This document shows positions 63,201-64,000 of a stretch of DNA of 64,000 nucleotides, in pieces. How positions within the stretch are numbered: position 1 is the stretch's first letter; the number at the start of each line of letters is the position of its first letter. The stretch comes from Paraspadella gotoi. Taxonomy: Eukaryota > Chaetognatha. The position numbers and the translations under genes are program-made. Below the pieces are notes generated by a model. It had not been told where the DNA came from, searched no databases, and saw only the letters and a program-made list of their open reading frames with translations. Location: assembly GCA_051294375.1 (NCBI GenBank), contig CM119268.1:14591396-14655395 (forward strand), read 5' to 3'.

Positions 63201-63960
63201 ACGTCGACGTGAACTTCTTGGGCGCGCGGCATCGGCGTGAGTGAAGTAGCGGATGACGAGGACGTAGAGTCCGGGGAAAGAGACGCGGAGGGAATGGTGA
63301 CGGAACTCTTGAATGGGCGGGGGAGGGTGGAGACGGTTAGAGAATTGTTAAATCGCAGTTGGTAAATATGTTTATGAAGAGACAGTAATTATTGTTATGA
63401 GTTAATGACAGAACCGTTCAATATGAGCAGTCCCTGAGCTTCGGTTCAGGCTGTAACACCGTGTTACAGGCGGGTTAAGCGCCCCGTCCCTCTTTAACTG
63501 CTTGGCGACCACCGGGCTAGAACCCCGGACCTTTGGGTTGGGAGGCGAATGACTTGCCTCCGGCACCAATGGCCACTGATGAACAGTTGGTGGATTTTTA
63601 GTCCACCATATTTATAAATATGTTTCTCTTCTTTCATTCGCATTATCGATCCTCATTATCTAGACCCATTATCTTTCATGACCCATTTTCTTTCCCCCCC
63701 ATTTCTTTCGGATCACTTTTTACATTATCTTTTACACTTTTACAAAAAGGAATCAAAAAGTAACAAATTGCAACGAGAGATTATATGTCCAGCACTTCTT
63801 TCATATTTTCTTTCACATTTTCATTTTTCAAAAACATCGACAACCTGATCGTCGTCGATGAGGACGAGTCCTTGACTCTTCAATCGATCGTCCACCCAAT
63901 TCTCGTGCACCACTTCGGGTTGCTTCAACTCCGCGCCGGAAATGACGTAACCGTCAACGC
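562..63960 (-). CDS. LAMA5-like: Laminin alpha chain, alpha-3/5 type (partial at both ends)
   Basis: This is the alpha subunit of a basement-membrane laminin heterotrimer: a secreted protein that joins beta and gamma chains by its coiled coil and binds cell receptors by its LG domains. Thirty-eight exons of about 1,850 codons chain with matching phases; the order L4b, LE, L4a, LE, coiled coil, LG1 is seen directly. The L4b domain between LE arrays is the mark of the alpha-3/5 class. The N-terminal LN and first LE array would lie right of the window and LG2-LG5 left of it. Introns range from about 100 bp to 15 kb, and the three longest host antisense genes. The only breaks seen are small frame problems in exons 63305-63055 and possibly 7313-7224. 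Assignment to alpha-3/5 is firm; one-to-one orthology with LAMA5 is inference. Confidence 0.96.
2110..12778 (-). CDS. Laminin coiled-coil domain (domains II/I)
   Basis: Eleven exons encode the long-arm coiled coil that pairs with beta and gamma chains: 12778-12627, 11769-11692, 11157-11019, 10359-10192, 8516-8329, 7313-7224, 6037-5880, 3937-3799 (or to 3700), 3506-3296, 2424-2242 and 2177-2110. It begins with the interchain cysteines CDKC followed by [11 protein letters not shown], then continues with charged alpha-helical sequence such as [57 protein letters not shown] and [17 protein letters not shown]. All exon phases agree. Two points are uncertain: exon 7313-7224 may extend upstream in another frame, and exon 3937-3799 has two possible in-phase donors. 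Confidence 0.9.
3938..5879. other. Laminin intron with repeat element
   Basis: It contains the diverged inverted-repeat element at 5531-5811. Otherwise AT-rich; nothing else is recognised. Confidence 0.6.
5531..5811. mobile_element. Inverted-repeat element, diverged copy
   Basis: This stretch aligns with most of the element at 29839, including the internal segment TATAGACTTAGCATCTGAG and the right end TTGTTCGTCCACAA. It is more diverged and has an extra stretch near 5725-5745. It lies in a laminin intron. Confidence 0.6.
7579..7673. repeat. GA microsatellite
   Basis: A (GA)n tract with short GGA interruptions in the laminin intron 7314-8328, preceded by G-rich 27-bp repeats (GGAAGGGGGGGAAGAGATGGA) at about 7350-7420. 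Confidence 0.9.
8052..8118 (+). repeat. Possible tRNA relic
   Basis: TGGCGCAGTTGG fits the A-box consensus, and 35 bp later GGGATCCAATTC is a poor B box. Stems do not pair well. It is probably a decayed tRNA-derived repeat. Confidence 0.2.
8517..10191. other. Laminin intron
   Basis: The first 430 bp next to the exon are purine-rich on the plus strand (pyrimidine-rich in the laminin sense, with repeated ATAGTAAAATGGAGGG units near 8730-8775). The rest is AT-rich with no recognised content. Introns 6038-7223, 10360-11018, 11158-11691 and 11770-12626 are likewise empty apart from simple sequence. Confidence 0.6.
12779..15921. other. Laminin intron, 3.1 kb
   Basis: It separates the LE array from the coiled coil. 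It holds one old SINE-like copy (14378-14475), a CCCCTA-like run at 13960-13985 and AT-rich DNA. Short open frames at 13926-14314 and 14735-15028 have no splice or family support. Confidence 0.6.
14378..14475 (+). mobile_element. SINE-like tRNA-related repeat, old partial copy
   Basis: GCCGGAGGCAAGTCATTTGCC, then a decayed T-arm (CGTGGCTCTAGCCCTG) and GCGCTTAACCCACCTG match the family in the opposite orientation. The tail is missing. Confidence 0.45.
15922..18627 (-). CDS. Laminin LE array between L4a and coiled coil
   Basis: Six exons, 18627-18480, 18363-18242, 17049-16957, 16820-16453, 16279-16123 and 16028-15922, encode the second half of LE5 and about six more LE repeats. Examples are [90 protein letters not shown] and [18 protein letters not shown]7 is irregular in its first half ([20 protein letters not shown]), a deviation also seen in family members. 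The array is longer than in vertebrate alpha-5 as I recall it and closer to alpha-1/2 length. Cysteine spacing is intact throughout, so there is no sign of decay. Confidence 0.95.
17050..22172. other. Laminin introns between L4a/LE exons
   Basis: Introns 17050-18241, 18805-20531 and 20657-22172 are AT-rich. I see no gene on either strand, only short GA-rich stretches (20757-20815) and one N gap. Confidence 0.55.
18724..23418 (-). CDS. Laminin L4a (domain IV A) exons
   Basis: Four exons, 23418-23263, 22355-22173, 20656-20532 and 18804-18724, encode the laminin IV type A globular domain inserted in an LE repeat. Recognisable segments are [84 protein letters not shown] and [13 protein letters not shown]. 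The YWVAP-YLG and LRYRV signatures and the length of about 180 residues are typical. Splice phases are consistent. The intron 20657-22172 has a 10-N gap at 20961. The domain follows a 15.2 kb intron holding the phosphodiesterase gene. Confidence 0.95.
20961..20970. other. Assembly gap (10 N)
   Basis: A ten-N gap in a laminin intron; no exon is expected here from the phases on either side. Confidence 1.
24481..24646. repeat. GA microsatellite, two blocks
   Basis: Two (GA)n blocks separated by about 45 bp of unique sequence (ATATCATCGATGGGAAAGAA) in the intron hosting the PDE gene, upstream of its start. Confidence 0.9.
26125..26566. repeat. Two GAC trinucleotide repeats upstream of PDE
   Basis: Runs of GAC/ACG at 26129-26163 and 26536-26566 flank AT-rich sequence in the 900 bp upstream of the PDE start. 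No promoter element could be assigned. Confidence 0.7.
27003..37180 (+). CDS. PDE11: PDE11-like dual GAF cyclic nucleotide phosphodiesterase
   Basis: This enzyme hydrolyses cGMP and/or cAMP in the cytoplasm; GAF domains bind cyclic nucleotide and regulate it. Fifteen exons: 27003-27525, 28390-28575, 29293-29440, 29531-29651, 29725-29806, 30451-30536, 31590-31734, 32309-32468, 32997-33111, 34277-34518, 34630-34778, 34968-35347, 36150-36343, 36474-36764, 36890-37180; about 1,037 residues. The N-terminus contains a short [20 protein letters not shown] region and a Gln-rich, charged low-complexity tail; GAF-A, GAF-B and the catalytic domain follow. The PDE5/6/11 clade is certain. PDE11 is preferred over PDE5 because of [25 protein letters not shown] and [15 protein letters not shown]. 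The gene lies wholly inside a laminin intron on the opposite strand. A one-base frame break is seen in exon 7. The start is the first ATG of an open GC-rich exon. Confidence 0.93.
29293..31734 (+). CDS. PDE GAF-A exons
   Basis: Exons 3-7 encode [121 protein letters not shown] and [14 protein letters not shown]. These match the cyclic-nucleotide-binding fold of the PDE5/6/11 clade in order. Exon 6 uses a weak donor (GGA/gtccgt). In exon 7 one base appears to be missing near 31675-31683, between NAQL and FEMSILENK; otherwise both sides align well. Intron 29807-30450 carries an inverted-repeat element, and intron 30537-31589 carries two SINE-like copies. Confidence 0.88.
29839..30119. mobile_element. 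Inverted-repeat element (MITE-like), intact copy
   Basis: A 281-bp element with terminal inverted repeats of about 60 bp, starting TGTGGACAAACAACTAC and ending with its near-exact complement. It is flanked by GCAA on both sides, a possible 4-bp target duplication. There is no coding capacity. It lies in PDE intron 5. Related copies are at 5531-5811 and 60757-60945. Confidence 0.75.
30605..30830 (-). mobile_element. SINE-like tRNA-related repeat, copy 1
   Basis: About 225 bp. Read on the minus strand it contains a perfect T-arm-like hairpin (CCGGG-GTTCTAG-CCCGG) after GCCGGAGGCAAGTCATTCGCC, and ends in a tail with AATAATTACTGTCTC. Other copies are at 31016, 63374 and 14378. It lies in PDE intron 6. 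Short tandem units, about 60 bp each (GAGCATGTCGCCTGA), follow at 30890-31005. Confidence 0.55.
31016..31248 (-). mobile_element. SINE-like tRNA-related repeat, copy 2
   Basis: A second copy of the same repeat in the same orientation, about 410 bp after copy 1 in the same intron, nearly identical apart from small indels. Confidence 0.55.
32309..34778 (+). CDS. PDE GAF-B exons with acidic insert
   Basis: Exons 8-11 encode [71 protein letters not shown] and [20 protein letters not shown], then [18 protein letters not shown]. Exon 10 has a low-complexity insert of about 40 residues ([12 protein letters not shown] and Ser/Thr-rich sequence) before the ILCVPI strand. The NKxxxF motif is kept, but the usual DE that follows reads DI. 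The 1.2 kb intron 33112-34276 contains a 21-bp minisatellite and CT-rich tracts. Confidence 0.88.
33762..33968. repeat. 21-bp minisatellite in a PDE intron
   Basis: About ten units of GAATGTGGCCGAGGAGAGAAT, with some shorter by a few bases, in intron 33112-34276. The unit is open in several frames but has no coding context. Confidence 0.85.
34968..37180 (+). CDS. PDE catalytic HD domain
   Basis: Exons 12-15 encode the class I PDE catalytic domain. Metal-binding and catalytic residues are all present: the His of YHNWRHAFN, the His and Asp of [10 protein letters not shown], and the Asp of [11 protein letters not shown]. The invariant Gln that contacts the purine is in [15 protein letters not shown]. 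The C-terminus ends in an acidic, lysine-rich tail and a TAA at 37178-37180. No catalytic residue is missing, so the product should be active once the exon 7 frame is resolved. Intron 35348-36149 is AT-rich without recognised content. Confidence 0.95.
37429..37434 (+). promoter_or_regulatory. Poly(A) signal of the PDE gene
   Basis: AATAAA lies 249 bp after the PDE stop codon, at the end of an AT-rich 3' region. It is the first canonical hexamer downstream on this strand. Confidence 0.6.
37610..37647. repeat. 38-base poly-A run
   Basis: An uninterrupted A run about 180 bp after the PDE poly(A) signal. It may be the tail of an unrecognised retroelement or just a homopolymer; flanking sequence did not settle this. 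Confidence 0.7.
38645..40229 (-). CDS. Laminin LE repeats 3-5a before L4a
   Basis: Exons 40229-40159, 39708-39564, 38900-38828 and 38715-38645 carry LE3 ([20 protein letters not shown]), LE4 ([18 protein letters not shown], then [18 protein letters not shown]) and the first half of LE5 ([15 protein letters not shown]). LE5 is split by insertion of the L4a domain, as in known alpha chains. Phases are 0/2, 2/0, 0/1 and 1/0 and all fit. Exon 40229-40159 is the downstream end of a larger open frame reaching to about 41132, so this exon probably has two alternative 5' ends. Confidence 0.93.
40159..41132 (-). CDS. Pro/Arg/Phe/Thr-rich linker fused to LE3
   Basis: An uninterrupted frame of about 325 codons, much richer in GC than the flanking DNA, ends in the LE3 exon. 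It is low-complexity: an N-terminal part with several cysteines and runs of proline, then many variants of a P-F/Y-x-P/T-R motif (such as [18 protein letters not shown] and PVTPRRP). It predicts a flexible extracellular linker between the VWC domains and the LE rod. Its last 45 nt, as DNA, form a pyrimidine tract ending in CAG at 40230-40232, the splice acceptor for the long form. The upstream limit is unresolved, so 41132 is only the first ATG in frame. Confidence 0.7.
40159..44401 (-). CDS. Alternative laminin N-terminus: signal peptide, two VWC, Pro-rich linker
   Basis: Inside the 14 kb laminin intron, on the laminin strand, lie a signal-peptide exon (44401-44243), two VWC exons (43653-43441, 42855-42637) and a proline-rich open frame (from about 41132) that reads straight into the LE3 exon at 40229. 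The first three exons are symmetrical phase 0/0. This looks like an internal start making a shorter secreted laminin chain in which VWC domains replace LN, the first LE array, L4b, LE1 and LE2. VWC domains often bind BMP/TGF-beta ligands or collagen; that role here is only inference. The acceptor of the proline-rich exon was not resolved: the AG sites near 41078 and 41038 leave the wrong phase for the VWC2 donor, so a further exon or a sequence error may intervene. A separate nested VWC gene is the main alternative. Confidence 0.68.
41133..42636. other. Unresolved stretch between VWC2 and Pro-rich exons
   Basis: Mostly AT-rich with a (TTG)n run at 41591-41612. A short linking exon may be hidden here, because VWC2 ends in phase 0 while the AG sites at the start of the Pro-rich frame need phase 1. 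I could not find one. Confidence 0.4.
42637..42855 (-). CDS. VWC domain exon 2
   Basis: The exon encodes a second ten-cysteine VWC domain: [16 protein letters not shown], then CAVCKC, LC, QC, PC, and CCPQC near the end. The donor is TAT/gtaagt in phase 0. The phase-0 acceptor placed at 42856-42857 follows a poly-A run rather than a pyrimidine tract, so the exon start is uncertain; the VWC core itself is clear. Confidence 0.85.
43441..43653 (-). CDS. VWC domain exon 1
   Basis: The exon encodes 71 residues with ten cysteines in von Willebrand factor type C order: GC near the start, then CETCKC, DC, QC, NC, and the diagnostic CCPVC after an FPEGK turn. The acceptor follows ACAAAAG and the donor is AAC/gtaagt, both phase 0. 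A second possible in-phase donor (GAG/gtgacg) lies 15 nt earlier. The whole domain sits in one symmetrical exon, the usual form of a shuffled module. Confidence 0.9.
43853..43896. repeat. GA microsatellite
   Basis: A simple (GA)n tract between the signal-peptide exon and the VWC1 exon. Confidence 0.9.
44243..44401 (-). CDS. Signal-peptide first exon of short laminin form
   Basis: The exon encodes 53 residues starting [18 protein letters not shown], a clear signal peptide (charged start, hydrophobic core, small residues CGA before Q as likely cleavage site). It continues with a very Arg/Gln-rich tail ([12 protein letters not shown]). It ends in phase 0 at CAG/gtaacg. The ATG is chosen because the hydrophobic core follows at once and the leader is complete. 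No in-frame coding extension or good acceptor lies just upstream, which fits a first exon. I see no convincing TATA box upstream. Confidence 0.8.
44611..44842. other. Assembly gap (232 N)
   Basis: The gap lies about 210 bp upstream of the signal-peptide ATG and is flanked by poly-A and poly-T, so any promoter of the short laminin form may be partly missing. Confidence 1.
44872..46025. repeat. Tandem duplication of about 575 bp beside a gap
   Basis: Copy A (44872-45447) and copy B (45448-46025) share the same order: AGAGTCACGAAAAA, ATGATCATCATCATC, a CT-repeat, AGCCATGGGAAACCGAATTG and GGAGATCGCACGCAAACGAA. They differ mostly by single-base indels, the signature of one locus assembled twice from error-prone reads. 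Copy A follows the 232-N gap directly. Confidence 0.8.
46026..46240. other. Possible orphan exon, strand unclear
   Basis: GC-rich sequence directly after the tandem duplication. Both strands give protein-like frames: minus [20 protein letters not shown] and [20 protein letters not shown], plus [20 protein letters not shown]. No splice structure supports either, and it is not needed for the laminin frame. Confidence 0.25.
47081..47105. other. Assembly gap (25 N)
   Basis: A gap in noncoding AT-rich intron sequence. Confidence 1.
48366..48532 (-). other. Orphan GC-rich open stretch
   Basis: In otherwise AT-rich intron, the minus strand reads protein-like sequence ([20 protein letters not shown], then [19 protein letters not shown]). 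I see no splice sites, start or neighbouring coding sequence, and I do not recognise it. It may be a fragment of a mobile-element or processed gene. Confidence 0.3.
51098..51656. repeat. Large imperfect palindrome
   Basis: The left arm starts near AAAATTCGAATAG (51110) and returns inverted as CTATTCGAATTTT near 51645. A second matched pair is GCAGATTCGAATTCCTC (about 51270) and GAGGAATTCGAATCTGC (about 51470). The sequence is AT-rich with no open frame. It looks like a foldback element. Confidence 0.6.
51911..52020 (+). promoter_or_regulatory. Candidate TATA promoter and start of a gap-truncated ORF
   Basis: TATAAAA at 51911-51917 is followed 65 bp on by an ATG at 51982 opening a very acidic frame ([13 protein letters not shown]) that runs into a 10-N gap at 52021. 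A start site about 30 bp after the TATA box would leave a short leader. It could be the first exon of an unknown gene, or an upstream exon or promoter of the His/Cys-rich gene 0.8 kb downstream. No continuation is visible beyond the gap. Confidence 0.35.
52021..52464. other. Three 10-N gaps
   Basis: Ten-N gaps at 52021-52030, 52282-52291 and 52455-52464 surround the duplicated half palindrome and lie just upstream of the His/Cys-rich gene, so its 5' region is unreliable. Confidence 1.
52031..52281. repeat. Second copy of half of the palindromic element
   Basis: This segment repeats 51330-51587 with few changes (TTTATACTAAAATTTTATTA, GATCCACTTAATGAAATAAT). It is bounded on both sides by 10-N gaps, so it may be a scaffolding duplicate. 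Confidence 0.6.
52801..54057 (+). CDS. Small histidine/cysteine-rich protein
   Basis: Three exons (52801-52851, 53141-53552, 54020-54057) with good GT/AG sites and matching phases give a 166-residue protein, start [11 protein letters not shown] and end [12 protein letters not shown] count about 28 His and 20 Cys, almost 30% of residues, arranged as repeated HC, CH and CxxxxH groups with acidic and polar spacers ([34 protein letters not shown]). There is no signal peptide or membrane segment. The composition strongly suggests metal binding (zinc or copper), possibly storage or buffering; that is inference. I do not recognise the family: the spacing is unlike C2H2 zinc fingers or metallothioneins. 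The gene lies in a laminin intron, antisense to it. A poly(A) signal follows. Confidence 0.78.
54145..54150 (+). promoter_or_regulatory. Poly(A) signal of the His/Cys-rich gene
   Basis: AATAAA lies 88 bp after the TGA, which supports 52801-54057 being a real transcription unit on the plus strand. Confidence 0.6.
54449..55623 (-). CDS. Laminin LE repeats 1-2 after L4b
   Basis: Two exons, 55623-55413 and 54582-54449, encode laminin EGF-like (LE) repeats. The first begins just after L4b with RFCKESAF and [10 protein letters not shown], then [20 protein letters not shown]. The second carries [19 protein letters not shown] and ends GFDPLIGCE with donor gtgagt in phase 0. Repeats of this kind make the stiff rod of the short arm through disulfide-linked modules. 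This last donor should splice over 14 kb to the acceptor at 40229/40230, giving the canonical GCE/PCNCN junction. The intron between these two exons (54583-55412) is AT-rich and shows nothing else. Confidence 0.93.
55624..58186. other. Introns between L4b exons
   Basis: Introns 55624-56752, 56869-57121 and 57262-58186 are AT-rich, with TATA/ATAG simple sequence near 56330-56520. No further genes are seen. Confidence 0.55.
56753..63960 (-). CDS. Laminin L4b (domain IV B) exons
   Basis: Seven exons encode the cysteine-poor globular domain found only in alpha-3/5-type chains: 63960-63845, 63305-63055, 62962-62897, 62251-62087, 58316-58187, 57261-57122 and 56868-56753. Segments I recognise are [77 protein letters not shown] and [13 protein letters not shown], in the same order as in known family members. 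All exon phases agree except exon 63305-63055, which is 251 nt long where a multiple of three is needed and shows two frame changes. The donors at 63845 (CAG/gttgtc) and 62897 (AAG/gttatc) are weak but are the only ones that keep the protein alignment. The 3.8 kb intron 58317-62086 holds the P450 gene. Confidence 0.9.
58894..61929 (+). CDS. Mitochondrial-clan cytochrome P450
   Basis: A heme monooxygenase of the mitochondrial (CYP11/24/27-like) clan; members receive electrons from adrenodoxin and oxidise steroids or xenobiotics in the inner mitochondrial membrane. Eight exons: 58894-59031, 59105-59242, 59544-59755, 59980-60130, 60211-60467, 61065-61382, 61455-61664, 61743-61929; 536 residues, normal length, phases all consistent. 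Seen: an Arg/Ser-rich N-terminus like a mitochondrial presequence ([20 protein letters not shown]), [10 protein letters not shown], the I-helix [11 protein letters not shown], the K-helix KETLRL, FNPARW, and the heme loop [15 protein letters not shown] with its Cys ligand. The gene is complete and intact, nested in a laminin intron on the opposite strand; its stop is only 157 bp from a laminin exon. Substrate and CYP family cannot be told from sequence alone. Confidence 0.95.
60638..60722 (-). repeat. tRNA-derived repeat head with Pol III B box
   Basis: On the minus strand GGGTTCAATCCC fits the Pol III B-box consensus with a pairing T-arm, and AGGTTGCTCAGCAGTC upstream resembles a D-arm. It lies in the P450 intron. 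A full cloverleaf is not clear, so it is more likely a SINE head or tRNA relic than a working tRNA. Confidence 0.35.
60757..60945. mobile_element. Inverted-repeat element, truncated copy
   Basis: The left end and internal part of the same family (TATAGACTTAGCATCTTAA, then AATCATTCTTACTCTGAAAC). It stops at GTCCACAG before the right inverted repeat. It lies in the P450 intron 60468-61064. Confidence 0.55.
62252..62896. other. Laminin intron
   Basis: AT-rich, with an ATC repeat at about 62540-62555. Nothing else is recognised. Confidence 0.55.
63374..63609 (-). mobile_element. SINE-like tRNA-related repeat, copy 3
   Basis: A near-full copy in the laminin intron between exons 63960-63845 and 63305-63055, with the same T-arm-like hairpin on the minus strand and the same GAAGAGACAGTAATTATT edge. 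Confidence 0.55.
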
Positions 63961-64000
63961 CTGAGGAAAAGGTATATTTTCAAACGGGGCATAGTTTATA

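Overview
The window is AT-rich animal (metazoan) nuclear DNA. Exons are short and GC-rich with GT/AG introns, and there are many microsatellites, small repeats and six N gaps. The gene content (an alpha-3/5-type laminin, a PDE5/6/11-clade phosphodiesterase and a mitochondrial-clan P450) fits an invertebrate bilaterian, perhaps an arthropod. The sequence alone does not identify the species. A few one-base frame breaks and an indel-rich duplication beside a gap suggest a draft, indel-prone assembly.

One gene frames the whole window: a laminin alpha chain of the alpha-3/5 type on the minus strand. Thirty-eight exons can be chained with consistent phases from 63960 down to 562. In protein order they give the L4b domain (63960-56753), LE repeats (55623-38645), the L4a domain (23418-18724), a second LE array (18627-15922), the coiled coil (12778 to about 1419) and most of LG1 (1609-562). 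The LN and first LE array lie beyond the right edge; LG2-LG5 lie beyond the left edge.

Three other genes sit inside its long introns, all on the opposite strand: a PDE11-like phosphodiesterase (27003-37180, 15 exons), a small His/Cys-rich protein (52801-54057, 3 exons) and a complete mitochondrial-clan cytochrome P450 (58894-61929, 8 exons).

The most unusual part is in the 14 kb laminin intron between LE2 and LE3. On the laminin strand it contains a signal-peptide first exon (44401-44243), two ten-cysteine VWC exons (43653-43441 and 42855-42637) and a long Pro/Arg/Phe/Thr-rich reading frame that runs without a break into the LE3 exon. An in-phase splice acceptor lies inside that last exon, exactly at the LE2/LE3 junction. 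The simplest reading is one locus with two N-termini: a long laminin alpha chain, and a short secreted form starting with VWC-VWC-proline-rich sequence (compare the internal promoter of vertebrate LAMA3A). The splice joining VWC2 to the proline-rich part could not be resolved.

Repeats include a 281-bp inverted-repeat element (three copies), a tRNA-related SINE-like element (four copies), a palindromic element of about 560 bp, a 21-bp minisatellite and several GA/CT microsatellites.
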